Shown piece by piece: positions 16,247 to 24,233 of a stretch of 64,000 nt of DNA. Numbering within the stretch: position 1 is the stretch's first letter; each line of letters begins with the position of its first letter. This DNA comes from an uncultured Clostridia bacterium (GTDB taxonomy: Bacteria; Bacillota; Clostridia; Oscillospirales; Ruminococcaceae). A program made the position numbers and the translations under genes. The notes beneath the pieces were generated by a model. The model made no database searches. It was not told the DNA's origin and saw only the letters and a list, made by a program, of their open reading frames with translations. The DNA lies in NCBI GenBank assembly GCA_947624675.1, contig CANQLI010000002.1, positions 124,001 to 188,000 on the forward strand. Direction: 5' to 3'.

Positions 16247-17889
16247 TGTACCTCATCCCTGTTAGTAAATCTTACAAGCTCATTGAGCTTAGCAAGCGCT
16301 TTTCCCGAATCTATAAGCTCACCGGCAAGCTTAATTCCTTCGCTCACTGATTTTGCCTTTCCACAGATATAAAGCGCACAGCCGGAATTCAGCAAAACTA
16401 TGTCTCTTTTTGCACCGCGCTCCTCGCCTTTCAGAATGCTGAGTGTAATCTCTGCGTTATCCTCAGGTTCTCCGCCAATCACCTCAGACTTACTTGCTCT
16501 TTTAAGCCCGAACTGCTCGGGAGTTATCTCGTAACTTTTAATATCGCCATTATCTATCTCTATAACGCTTGTAGAATCGGAAATTGAAATTTCATCAATA
16601 CGGTCGTTTCCGTAAACAACCATTCCTCTTTTTACTCCCACATTTATAAGGACCCTGGCAACAGTTTCCATAATGTCCTTTGAGTAAACTCCCATTACGA
16701 TATACTCCGGTGAAGCAGGATTTATAAGAGGACCTAAGATATTAAAAACAGTTCTTACAGCTATCTGTTTTCTGACCGCTCCGACATATTTCATAGCTGA
16801 ATGATAATTTTGAGCAAAGAAAAATGTCATTCCAACATTTTTTATAGTTTCCTTTGCAATATCCGGCGTGCTTTGAATTTTAACTCCCAATGCCTCAAGA
16901 CAATCCGCAGCGCCGCTCTTTGAGGAAGCGCCTCTGTTGCCGTGCTTAGCAACAGTCATTCCCGATGCGGCTATAACAAACGACGAGGTCGTCGATATAT
17001 TAAAGCTGTTTGAACGGTCGCCACCAGTGCCGACAATTTCAAGTGAGTTTTCGTATCCCGCTACGGTCGCAGCCTTTTGTCTTAAAACCTTAACAAACGC
17101 CGTTATCTCATCAGCCGTTTCTCCTTTTATAGCGAGAGCTGTCAGAAATGCCGCAGACTGTGCGTTTGCCGCCCTGTCGCTCATAATCACATTCATAGCC
17201 TCAAAAGCTTCATGCTCTGTGAGGTCTTCTCCGTCATACACCTTTTGAATGTACTTTTTAAGTTCTGTCCGCTCCTCGTCGGGAAGCTTTTTCTCGCTAT
17301 CGTTTTCGGTCTTTATTCCGACTACCTCATTTAAAAAATTTTCTATCATTTTCATACCTCCGTCAGTAAGTATTGATTCGGGGTGAAACTGCACCCCGTA
17401 TGTGTCAAATTCATTGTGCTTTATCGCCATAATCTCACCGTCAGGACCTTCTCCTATTACAGAAAGGCAATCCGGCAAGGTTTCCTTCTCAACTATAAGA
17501 GAATGATACCTCGCAACGGTAATTTCGTTTTTCATCCCCTTGAATATCGGCATATCGGCATTCACCTTTATCCTTGAAGCCTTTCCGTGGAGCTGTCTGT
17601 CGGCAACCACTATCCTTGCACCGAATGCCTCAGCTATCGCCTGATGTCCGAGGCACACTCCGAGAATAGGAACACTTTTTGCAAAATTCTTTATGACTTC
17701 TATTGATATACCTGCGTCCTTCGGAAATGCCGGACCGGGCGAAATTACTATCGCATCAGGTTTAAGCGACTCTATTTCTTCAATAGTAACCTCATCGTTT
17801 CTGAAAACCTTTATGTCACTGTGAAGCTGTCCTATATACTGGCAAAGATTATAGGTAAAGCTGTCATAATTGTCTATCATCACTATCAT
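16243..17889 (-). CDS. trpGD: Fused anthranilate synthase glutaminase / anthranilate phosphoribosyltransferase
   Basis: A two-domain protein. Residues 1-190 form the glutamine amidotransferase subunit (MIDNYDSFTYNL, the catalytic Cys in GVCLGHQAIAEAFG, and the His-Glu pair in YGVQFHPESILT). Residues about 205-548 form AnPRT (EIVGTGGDRSNSFNISTT, KHGNRGASSKSGAADCLE, FNILGPLINPA). It supplies ammonia to TrpE and then adds PRPP to anthranilate. The same fusion occurs in enteric bacteria and several clostridia. ATG 17889 has AAAGGA 10 bases upstream. It lies 19 bases downstream of trpE. Confidence 0.95.
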   Translation of the reverse strand: MIVMIDNYDSFTYNLCQYIGQLHSDIKVFRNDEVTIEEIESLKPDAIVISPGPAFPKDAGISIEVIKNFAKSVPILGVCLGHQAIAEAFGARIVVADRQLHGKASRIKVNADMPIFKGMKNEITVARYHSLIVEKETLPDCLSVIGEGPDGEIMAIKHNEFDTYGVQFHPESILTDGGMKMIENFLNEVVGIKTENDSEKKLPDEERTELKKYIQKVYDGEDLTEHEAFEAMNVIMSDRAANAQSAAFLTALAIKGETADEITAFVKVLRQKAATVAGYENSLEIVGTGGDRSNSFNISTTSSFVIAASGMTVAKHGNRGASSKSGAADCLEALGVKIQSTPDIAKETIKNVGMTFFFAQNYHSAMKYVGAVRKQIAVRTVFNILGPLINPASPEYIVMGVYSKDIMETVARVLINVGVKRGMVVYGNDRIDEISISDSTSVIEIDNGDIKSYEITPEQFGLKRASKSEVIGGEPEDNAEITLSILKGEERGAKRDIVLLNSGCALYICGKAKSVSEGIKLAGELIDSGKALAKLNELVRFTNRDEVQ

Positions 17890-17908
17890 TTTATCTCAGT
17901 CCTTTCAA

Positions 17909-19378
17909 TTACAGCTTTGCTGCTTCTTTTATAGCGTTTATAACGGCAAGTGCTTTGTTGCACGATTCCATATATTCGTTTTCGGGGACAGAGTCCAGCA
18001 CAACTCCGCCGCCTGCCTGGACATATGCCTTACCGTTTCTGAAAAGTACCGTGCGTATCGCTATACAGGTATCCAGACTTCCGTCAAAAGCGAGATAGCC
18101 TACCGTTCCGCCGTAAAGTCCGCGCTTTGTAGTTTCAAGCTCATCTATTATCTCCATAGCCCTTACCTTTGGAGCGCCCGAAAGCGTGCCTGCCGGAAGA
18201 ACTGCTGCAAGTGCGTCCATAGGCTTTTTGTCATCAGCCATTTCTCCGATACAGTCGGATACAAGGTGCATAACCTTTGAGTACCGCTCAATGTGCATAA
18301 AGTCGTGTACGCTCACGCTTCCAAACCTTGAAACCTTTCCTATGTCGTTTCTTCCGAGATCAACAAGCATCGTATGCTCCGCCCTTTCCTTAGGGTCTGC
18401 AAGAAGCATCTGCTCGTTTTTAAGATCCTCCTCATCGGTAAGCCCTCTTTTTATCGTTCCGGCTATCGGCTTTGTCGTAATCGTTTTACCCGAAACAGAA
18501 ACAAGCATTTCCGGTGACGCTCCCGCAAAGGCATAATCTCCGTGATCAAAGTAGAAAAGATACGGGCTAGGGTTCGTCGCTCTTAGCATTCTGTATACAT
18601 CAAAGCTGTCCGGCGGATCATCGACCTCAAAGCGCTGAGAGGGCACTACCTGAAATATATCCCCCATTTTGATATATTCCTTTGCCTTTTCAACATTTTG
18701 CATAAATCTTTCTTTTGTTATATTTGACTTAACGGTTATATCTCTTTCCTTATCATCCCTGCGATTTGTCGGAGAATAAGTCTTAAGCGCCATTATTATC
18801 TCGTCTTTTCTTTTGTCCAGATTATTGTACGCATTTTCAAAATCCTCGTCGGCGTGGATATTTAATATTATAACAGCTTTGTTGCTCAGGTGGTCATAAG
18901 CTACTACCTCATCGTACAAAAACAGGTTTGCGTCCGGCATATTAAGATCGTCCGGCGGCGGATTGACAAGAGTTTTCTCGACATACCTAACCATATCGTA
19001 TGCAAAGTAACCCATAAGTCCTCCCGTGAGCTTCGGTCGGTTTAAAAAGTGTGGAGATTTATATTTCTCAAGTATATCGGACAAAAATCCCACCGGGTCT
19101 GTACAGTCGCTTACCTGTTCGCCGTCGGGTGTTATCACCCTTGCCTTTTTGTCTTTTATAACGATCTCCATCTTAGGATTGATTCCGACAAACGAATACC
19201 TTCCCCACTGGTTTTTGTTATCAACGCTTTCCAAGAAAAAGCAGTTTTCGTATTTTTCTCTCAGCGCTCTGAACATCTCAATAGGTGTAAAGGAATCGAT
19301 CAATATCTCGTAAAAAAACGGTACTGTCTTATAGCTTTTAAAAAGCTTTTGAGCATCGCTCTTTTCCGGATAAAACAT
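17909..19378 (-). CDS. trpE: Anthranilate synthase component I
   Basis: Makes anthranilate from chorismate with TrpG-derived ammonia; the first step of the pathway. Chorismate-binding motifs are present: TKPIAGTIKRG, EHTMLVDLGRNDIG, PAGTLSGAPKVRAMEIIDE and GGTVGYLAFDG. The start at ATG 19378 (MFYPEKSDAQK) is set by AAGGAGG 8 bases upstream. A longer open frame runs back into the T-box leader and is not coding. 489 residues. Feedback inhibition by tryptophan is general in the family; transcription is set by the leader upstream. Confidence 0.96.
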   Translation of the reverse strand: MFYPEKSDAQKLFKSYKTVPFFYEILIDSFTPIEMFRALREKYENCFFLESVDNKNQWGRYSFVGINPKMEIVIKDKKARVITPDGEQVSDCTDPVGFLSDILEKYKSPHFLNRPKLTGGLMGYFAYDMVRYVEKTLVNPPPDDLNMPDANLFLYDEVVAYDHLSNKAVIILNIHADEDFENAYNNLDKRKDEIIMALKTYSPTNRRDDKERDITVKSNITKERFMQNVEKAKEYIKMGDIFQVVPSQRFEVDDPPDSFDVYRMLRATNPSPYLFYFDHGDYAFAGASPEMLVSVSGKTITTKPIAGTIKRGLTDEEDLKNEQMLLADPKERAEHTMLVDLGRNDIGKVSRFGSVSVHDFMHIERYSKVMHLVSDCIGEMADDKKPMDALAAVLPAGTLSGAPKVRAMEIIDELETTKRGLYGGTVGYLAFDGSLDTCIAIRTVLFRNGKAYVQAGGGVVLDSVPENEYMESCNKALAVINAIKEAAKL

Positions 19379-19398
19379 AACATTTACCTCCTTAGAAA

Positions 19399-19719
19399 TT
19401 TTTGCAATAAAAAAGCCTACCATCCGTAAAACCAAAGCGGTTTTGGGACGATAGACGAAAAATCCTCGTGGTGCCACCCAATTTCCCGATAAAAATATCG
19501 GCTCGGCAAGGTACGCAACAGCCTACGCTGTATCAATACCTCTTTTCTTTAACGCAGAAAACAAACGGCTAAGGATACTCTCAAAAAAATGATTTCACCA
19601 AGCTCCTCACAAATCCATTCGCACAAATTCGTATGTATCGGACTCACACCGCCGCCGACTCTCTGTGACACCGTAACAAGCGCTACTTACCTTTGCTCAT
19701 AGGATTTTATTTATTGACT
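19399..19719 (-). promoter_or_regulatory. Tryptophan T-box riboswitch controlling the trp operon
   Basis: Leader RNA of about 320 bases. Stem I shows AGAGAGTCGG and GTGTGAGTCCG-type motifs near 19640-19670 and a GAA-TGG specifier (TGG at 19615-19617), the Trp codon. The antiterminator T-box TGGCACCACGAGG is at 19464-19476. In the acceptor bulge TGGC, the variable C matches the G73 discriminator of bacterial tRNA-Trp. Uncharged tRNA-Trp would stabilise the antiterminator and let trpE through. The competing terminator is listed separately. Confidence 0.93.
19409..19456 (-). terminator. T-box terminator hairpin
   Basis: On the minus strand an 11-pair stem (19446-19456 with 19415-19425, several G-T pairs) extends through a second stem, AAAACC/GGTTTT, and is followed by TTTTTT (19409-19414). 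Its 5' side lies directly after the T-box sequence, so antiterminator and terminator compete. Confidence 0.85.
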
Positions 19720-19725
19720 AAAAAT

Positions 19726-19754
19726 ATTATATGACTATTTTTTCTATTTGTCAA
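19726..19754 (-). promoter_or_regulatory. Sigma-A promoter of the trp operon
   Basis: Perfect consensus TTGACA (19749-19754) and TATAAT (19726-19731) with a 17-base spacer, about 7 bases upstream of the T-box leader. Confidence 0.92.
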
Positions 19755-19784
19755 TAGTTTTTTTAAAAGAATTGAACAGATCAA

Positions 19785-19824
19785 ACAAAAAAGCTGTTAC
19801 ACCGTTTCCGGTACAACAGCTTTT
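19785..19824 (-). terminator. Terminator of the Cys-rich membrane protein gene
   Basis: AAAAGCTGTT and AACAGCTTTT arms (19815-19824 with 19789-19798) continue through GTACCG/CGGTGT to a GAAA tetraloop, with a T-run on the minus strand. It separates this gene from the trp promoter. Confidence 0.85.
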
Positions 19825-19835
19825 ACATCTGATCC

Positions 19836-20105
19836 TTACTCAGCTTCTTTTTCCTCTACCTGTTCCTCAACAGTAGGTGCTTCTGTTTCTTCCTTATCGG
19901 TATCCTCTTCCTGCTTTTCATCCTCACAGCACTCGTCGCAATCGTCATAACAATCGGAACAACAGCAATCGTCAAAGCACTCGTTAAATTCTTCCTCGTA
20001 GTCATACTTTTCCTTTTCGCTCTTTTTCTTCAAAAAAACAGCGATAGCAGCAGCTGCCGAACCGATCACTGCGATAAGACCGATAAGCTTAAAAAATTTA
20101 TCCAT
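19836..20105 (-). CDS. Small membrane-anchored acidic protein with a cysteine cluster
   Basis: 89 residues. One N-terminal membrane helix (LIGLIAVIGSAAAAIAVFL) is followed by Lys residues, then an acidic segment with eight cysteines packed as CFDDCCCSDCYDDCDECC, and a Glu/Thr-rich tail. The ATG at 20105 has GAGGAG 8 bases ahead; an earlier in-frame start lacks this. The positive-inside rule suggests the Cys cluster faces the cytoplasm. The cluster could bind metal or be redox active. I do not recognise a family. It lies 78 bases after rsmE on the same strand and has its own terminator. Confidence 0.75.
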   Translation of the reverse strand: MDKFFKLIGLIAVIGSAAAAIAVFLKKKSEKEKYDYEEEFNECFDDCCCSDCYDDCDECCEDEKQEEDTDKEETEAPTVEEQVEEKEAE

Positions 20106-20183
20106 TAGATACACTCCTCTTTAGCCATATGGCATATTATTTACTTAATTATAGCATATTAGTACAGGTTTTGCAAGTTTTTT

Positions 20184-20912
20184 TTAAATATTTCCGGTAA
20201 TACTCATAATTATGGAAATCGCACAAACCGGAGCAGTTTCGCACCGTAATATCCTCTTTCCGAGAGTAACGGCTATCGCTCCGTTATTTATGACCGCCTC
20301 TGCTTCCTCCTCATCAAATCCACCCTCACAGCCTACCAACAGGCTCATATTCTTAGCGCTCTTAAGTGAGGCTATATCACAAAGTCTCTCTCCTCCGCCT
20401 TCGTAACAAAACAGATTCAGCTCGAAATCTTTAGCCTGCTCGTAATACTCGTTAATATCTATTATCTCGCCTATCTCCGGAATTATTCCTCTACCCGACT
20501 GTTTAGCTGCCTCCTCGGAAATTTTTTTAAGCCTCATACGCTTTTTCTCAAATACCTTTTTATCAGGCCTTGAAACACAGCGCCTTGTTATAACGGGAAC
20601 AACTTTTACTGCGCCTAACTCAACTGCCTTTTGCACAATAAAATCAAGCTTATCTGATTTAGGCACAGCCTGAAACAGAACAAGGGAAATATCAGGCTCT
20701 GTCTGTGTTCTGTTTACAGACATAATTTCGGCTCTTACAGATGTGTCTGTTATGCTTTGTATTTTACATATGTAATCGGTATTATTACAGCAAAGAGTTA
20801 TCTCTTCTCCTATCTTCATTCTAAGACTTCTGCCTATATGTCTTGCGTCATCACCGATTATCAAAGCGTAATCGCTAAATATATTATCCTCTCTTATAAA
20901 AAATCTTGGCAA
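20184..20912 (-). CDS. rsmE: 16S rRNA m3U1498 methyltransferase
   Basis: SPOUT-family enzyme that methylates N3 of U1498 in the decoding region. It has the N-terminal PUA-like part (MPRFFI at the start, DARHIGRSLRMKIGEEI), then KSDKLDFIVQKAVELGA, SEEAAKQSGRG and the trefoil-knot motifs LLVGCEGGFDEEEAEA and LGKRILRCETAP. I choose the TTG at 20912 over the GTG at 20921: it gives the family's MPRFFI start and sits 10 bases after AGAGAGG, whereas the GTG is only 1 base away. 242 residues. Confidence 0.93.
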   Translation of the reverse strand: MPRFFIREDNIFSDYALIIGDDARHIGRSLRMKIGEEITLCCNNTDYICKIQSITDTSVRAEIMSVNRTQTEPDISLVLFQAVPKSDKLDFIVQKAVELGAVKVVPVITRRCVSRPDKKVFEKKRMRLKKISEEAAKQSGRGIIPEIGEIIDINEYYEQAKDFELNLFCYEGGGERLCDIASLKSAKNMSLLVGCEGGFDEEEAEAVINNGAIAVTLGKRILRCETAPVCAISIIMSITGNI

Positions 20913-20989
20913 TTTCTCCACACCTCTCTTTTCAGTAGCTATTCAAAATGCTGACACAAAGTTATCACAAATGAGTAATAAACTTATGC

Positions 20990-21058
20990 TTACAGAGGAC
21001 AAAGCTCCTCTGTAATATAAAGGCTTTTACCCCAAGCCTTTATATGCTTGATTTTCAT
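20990..21058 (-). CDS. Possible 22-residue peptide, alternative to the small RNA
   Basis: ATG at 21058 to TAA at 20990, preceded by GGGGAG at an ideal 9-base spacing. The peptide begins MKIKHIKAWGKSLY, with a basic first half and an acidic EE later. It lies about 75 bases upstream of rsmE on the same strand, so it could be an upstream or leader peptide. The same bases form the perfect hairpins of the plus-strand RNA candidate, which may be the true reason for their conservation. Confidence 0.25.
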   Translation of the reverse strand: MKIKHIKAWGKSLYITEELCPL

Positions 21059-21106
21059 ATCAAGCTTCTCCCCTATTTTTTGCGCTTTGGATTTTTCCAG
21101 ACGTAT

Positions 21107-21134
21107 CGACCGCTTTCTTAGCGGTCGTTTTTTT
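21107..21134 (+). terminator. Plus-strand intrinsic terminator with no coding gene upstream
   Basis: CGACCGC (21107-21113) and GCGGTCG (21121-21127) form 7 perfect pairs, followed by seven T (21128-21134). On the minus strand there is no T-run, so it serves a plus-strand transcript. Confidence 0.8.
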
Positions 21135-21136
21135 AT

Positions 21137-21994
21137 TCAGTAAAGCTCCATATTCCTTTTAAAGCCCTCGCCGTATATCTCATTCGCCGAGGTAACTATC
21201 ATAAAAGAATCCTCATCTGCATCAAGCACAGTCTCTTCAAGCTTCGGCAAAAGCTGTTTTGTTGTAGCACATAAAACTATTGATTTTCCCTGCTTTGAAT
21301 ATGCTCCTTTAGCGTCTATTATACTTGCTCCGACTTCAAGACTTTCAAAAATGCTTTTAACTACAATATCCTGCTTGTCGGTTATAATAAACGAAAGCCT
21401 TGCCTCATCGCTTCCGTAAAGCACGATGTCCATAACAATGCTTGTAACGACAAGCGACAGCATAGCGTAAAGCGCGACATCAAAATCTCCGTAAACAAAT
21501 CCCGAAAGAAGCGAGATCAATCCGTCTATCATAAAAAGAATAGTCCCAGACCGTATATGCTTGAACTTAAGTCTTAAAAGCCTTACCACTATGTCAGAGC
21601 CGCCCGTTGTCGCACCTGTTTTAAAAATCAGTGCAAGTCCGACCGCAAGCAGCGCTCCTCCCGCAAGTGACGCCAGTAATCTGTCGGTGGTCACAGGCTT
21701 TATAAATGCAGCTGCATCCGTTAAGGCAGAAGTGAGAATTATACATCCGCCGGTCGAAAGAGCAAACCTTTTCCCAAGCTTTATAAAGCCGATAATCATA
21801 AGTGGAATGTTTATCAACAGGATCACCGCTCCAACGCTTATGCCGGTAAGGTAATTTGTCATTATCGCGATTCCCGAGGCACCTCCGGGCGCAAGATTGT
21901 TTGGATTTAGAAACAGGCTTATCGCAACAGCGTAGCAAACAGATCCAAGTGCAACATATATGATGTTTTTATATATTCTACGCCTTTTAGACAC
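21137..21994 (-). CDS. yitT: YitT family membrane protein (DUF161 + DUF2179)
   Basis: 285 residues. About six membrane segments follow an N-terminal KNIIYVALGSVCYAVAISLFLNPNNLAPGGASGIA, which is the conserved YitT start. GATTGGSDIVVRLL lies in the middle, and the last 85 residues form the soluble DUF2179 domain (RLSFIITDKQDIVVKSI to MIVTSANEIYGEGF). The family is widespread in Firmicutes; transport substrate is unknown. It overlaps the downstream end of the C_GCAxxG_C_C gene by 8 bases, so the two are translated together. Confidence 0.9.
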   Translation of the reverse strand: MSKRRRIYKNIIYVALGSVCYAVAISLFLNPNNLAPGGASGIAIMTNYLTGISVGAVILLINIPLMIIGFIKLGKRFALSTGGCIILTSALTDAAAFIKPVTTDRLLASLAGGALLAVGLALIFKTGATTGGSDIVVRLLRLKFKHIRSGTILFMIDGLISLLSGFVYGDFDVALYAMLSLVVTSIVMDIVLYGSDEARLSFIITDKQDIVVKSIFESLEVGASIIDAKGAYSKQGKSIVLCATTKQLLPKLEETVLDADEDSFMIVTSANEIYGEGFKRNMELY

Positions 21995-22433
21995 TGTTAA
22001 AATCCTCCTCTAAGATCTTTGCCGCAAGATACACAAGCTCCGGGCAGGGTCTTTTTTTATAGTATTCGTCTGTTCTTATGCTGGGGACAAAGCCTGTGTC
22101 CTCACCTTTTTTCAATCCCAGCAGCTCTCTGCATATTATAGAGCCGGTATTCTTTTTAAAAAGCTCCGCAAATCTCTGTACCCTCTTATAATGCTCAGCT
22201 TTTTTCTCCGGATTCTTAGATGTGTAGCCGTATTTTGCCCCAAGTACCATAAGCGCTCCGCTTACCGTACCGCACACCTCTCTAAGTCTACCCATTCCGC
22301 CGCCGAACGACGACGATAACATCTGCGCTGTTTCGATATCTATATTAAGCTCGTCAGCAAATGCACAAAACACTGACTGCGAACAGCTAAAGCCGCTCAA
22401 AAAAAGTTCTTTTGCTTTATCCGCTCTTGACAA
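21987..22433 (-). CDS. C_GCAxxG_C_C family protein
   Basis: 148 residues with the signature of this redox-associated family: SGFSCSQSVFCAFADE, SSFGGGMGRLREVCGTVSGALMVLG and a third cysteine region SIICRELLG, then a later Cys in KRPCPELVYLAA. The usual GCA is GFSCSQ here. Conserved cysteines suggest metal or disulphide chemistry, often beside electron-transfer genes. The TTG at 22433 is preferred because GGGAGG is 9 bases upstream; a GTG at 22442 sits directly against that site. It is cotranscribed with yitT. Confidence 0.82.
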   Translation of the reverse strand: MSRADKAKELFLSGFSCSQSVFCAFADELNIDIETAQMLSSSFGGGMGRLREVCGTVSGALMVLGAKYGYTSKNPEKKAEHYKRVQRFAELFKKNTGSIICRELLGLKKGEDTGFVPSIRTDEYYKKRPCPELVYLAAKILEEDFNSV

Positions 22434-22522
22434 AAAAAACACCTCCCAAAAATAGCCGTAATACCTAAACCTCTATTTACAATAATTTTACCATATTTTA
22501 TTTTAAGGTTCAATAGTTAAGA

Positions 22523-22551
22523 TTGACTTATTTTTTATTTGATAGTATAAT
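22523..22551 (+). promoter_or_regulatory. Sigma-A promoter of the PP2C operon
   Basis: TTGACT (22523-22528) and TATAAT (22546-22551), 17 bases apart. The leader is about 88 bases. The following genes to metH are closely spaced, so this may drive much of 22.6-30.4 kb. Confidence 0.75.
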
Positions 22552-22645
22552 TGTCATATAGTGTTGTCAGTTTGTCATTTGTCAATATTTTATTGCTTTC
22601 GACATAAACTGCAATATACAACAAAATAAAATGTAAGGAAAATTT

Positions 22646-23398
22646 ATGAAATACTTCATAACAGGAACTACCGTATCAGGTAATCACAGAAGTCATAACG
22701 AGGACTGTATTTTGCTTGGTGAAAGCGTAATCACAAACGGAAGTAAAGAAGCATTTATCTTTCCTCCGTTCATATGTGCGGTCTGTGACGGTGTCGGCGG
22801 TGAAAATGCAGGTGAGGTAGCATCAAAAACCACTGCCGAGCTTTTGTCGTCAAGTGAATATCAAACAGTCTCGGAACTGAAAAGCTGTATTTTTGACATA
22901 CACGACAGACTTGTTTCTATCGGAAAACAAAAGTCCGAGCTTTTTAATATGCAGACTACCCTTTGCCTTGTCGCCATTGATAAATACAATACTCCCCACT
23001 GTTTAAATATCGGTGACAGCAGGGCATACTTTTATAAAAACGGAAATTTGAGCCGCATAACGACCGACCAGTCTCTGGCGCAGTATCTTACTGAAACCGG
23101 AAAGGCTGAGAAGTTCGGTATAGATCTTAGGTCATACAAAAATGTGATAATATCTTCAGTCGGAAACCCGAAGCAGTATCCTATGGTCGATTTATTTTCA
23201 TTAGGAGAAAGTATCAATGAAAACGATATGATAATAATATGCTCAGACGGTGTATCCGATCACATATCGGATGAAGATTTTCTGGATATAATATCCGGTG
23301 ACGAAAAAGCGCTTACAAAGCAACAGCTTATTATTGACAAAGCGCTTTCTAACGGATCAAGAGATAATTTATCGTTAGTGACTATACAGCTTGCATAA
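22646..23398 (+). CDS. PP2C-type serine/threonine protein phosphatase
   Basis: 250 residues with all metal-binding motifs: NHRSHNEDC, VCDGVGGENAGEVAS, LNIGDSRAYFY, IICSDGVSDHISDEDF and GSRDNLSLVT. It is a soluble Mn2+/Mg2+-dependent phosphatase. In Firmicutes the housekeeping PrpC/Stp phosphatase usually neighbours a PASTA-domain kinase. Here no kinase gene is in the window, so this may be a different, signal-specific enzyme. AAGGA precedes the ATG. The next gene begins 16 bases later. Confidence 0.9.
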   Translation: MKYFITGTTVSGNHRSHNEDCILLGESVITNGSKEAFIFPPFICAVCDGVGGENAGEVASKTTAELLSSSEYQTVSELKSCIFDIHDRLVSIGKQKSELFNMQTTLCLVAIDKYNTPHCLNIGDSRAYFYKNGNLSRITTDQSLAQYLTETGKAEKFGIDLRSYKNVIISSVGNPKQYPMVDLFSLGESINENDMIIICSDGVSDHISDEDFLDIISGDEKALTKQQLIIDKALSNGSRDNLSLVTIQLA

Positions 23399-23414
23399 AA
23401 GGATGATAAAGTAA

Positions 23415-24233
23415 ATGGACAATAAAAACTACACTATTTGTGATGCGCACGCACATATTTTCCCCGAGAGCATAGCGCTCAAAGCAGTGAAAAATATTGG
23501 AGATTTTTACTCTCTCAATATGTATTACCCTTCCGGCTCCTCTGAATCGCTAAAAAAAGGCGGAAGCAGAATAGGCGTATCGCATTATCTTGTGTGTTCT
23601 ACCGCAACGGTCGTGCATCAGGTAGAGAGCATAAACAGATTTATTATAAACGAGTGTGAAAAAAATCCTGAATTTGTCGGACTTGGAACGCTCCATCCCG
23701 ACTATGAGGACACTGAAAAAGAAGTCGATTTCCTATTATCCTCCGGAATAAAGGGAATAAAGCTCCACCCGGATTTTCAGCGTTTTGATATTGACGATAA
23801 AAAGGCGATGAAAATTTACGAGGTAATAGAAAACCGACTTCCGGTTTTGATCCATATGGGCGATCCAAGATACGATTATTCAAGACCATACCGTCTTGAA
23901 AATGTAATAAAAGCGTTTCCAAAGCTAAAAATAATAGCGGCACACCTTGGCGGTTATGAGCGATGGGAGGAAGCAAAAAGCTGTAAATACTCTGACAATG
24001 TGTATTTTGATACATCCTCTTCTCTTCCGTTTATATCGCGCTCATTCGCACGCGAACTTATTGAGTATTACGGAGAAGACAGAGTGTTTTTCGGAACGGA
24101 CTTTCCTATGTGGGATCATATATCCGAGCTTGAGCGGTTTCTCTCTCTTGGCTTTGATGAAAAAGTAAACAAAAAAATACTGTCGGAAAACTTTATGCGG
24201 TTTTTCGATTTAGATAAGGAGAAAACAATATGA
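23415..24233 (+). CDS. Amidohydrolase family 2 protein (TIM-barrel metal hydrolase)
   Basis: 272 residues: CDAHAHIFPE at the N-terminus (metal-binding HxH), IKLHPDFQRFDIDDKKAMKIYE, VLIHMGDPRYDYSRP, IIAAHLGG and FFGTDFPMWDH (catalytic Asp). This is the Amidohydro_2 fold shared by decarboxylases and hydrolases acting on small carboxylates. The substrate cannot be inferred. A paralogue with nearly identical motif order is at 62650. Its stop overlaps the start of the exchanger gene (ATGA). Confidence 0.85.
   Translation: MDNKNYTICDAHAHIFPESIALKAVKNIGDFYSLNMYYPSGSSESLKKGGSRIGVSHYLVCSTATVVHQVESINRFIINECEKNPEFVGLGTLHPDYEDTEKEVDFLLSSGIKGIKLHPDFQRFDIDDKKAMKIYEVIENRLPVLIHMGDPRYDYSRPYRLENVIKAFPKLKIIAAHLGGYERWEEAKSCKYSDNVYFDTSSSLPFISRSFARELIEYYGEDRVFFGTDFPMWDHISELERFLSLGFDEKVNKKILSENFMRFFDLDKEKTI

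Larger units (their letters stand above)
20985..21134 (+). ncRNA. Candidate small RNA: three hairpins, C-rich linkers and a terminator
   Basis: This gap lies between two minus-strand genes, yet it ends in a plus-strand intrinsic terminator three bases from the yitT stop. Upstream are three perfect hairpins: 20992-21013 (8 pairs), 21015-21045 (12 pairs, loop TTACCCC) and 21046-21065 (7 pairs), the last two abutting. A single-stranded linker with CTCCCC follows at 21068-21073. Both C-rich segments could pair with Shine-Dalgarno sequences. The 5' end is uncertain; weak promoter-like boxes occur near 20950-20985. A minus-strand ORF overlaps and is an alternative reading of the same bases. Confidence 0.55.

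Noticed and set aside
19379-19477. N-terminal extension of trpE into the leader
   Set aside because: The extra codons lie in the T-box terminator region and have no ribosome site; AAGGAGG stands before ATG 19378.
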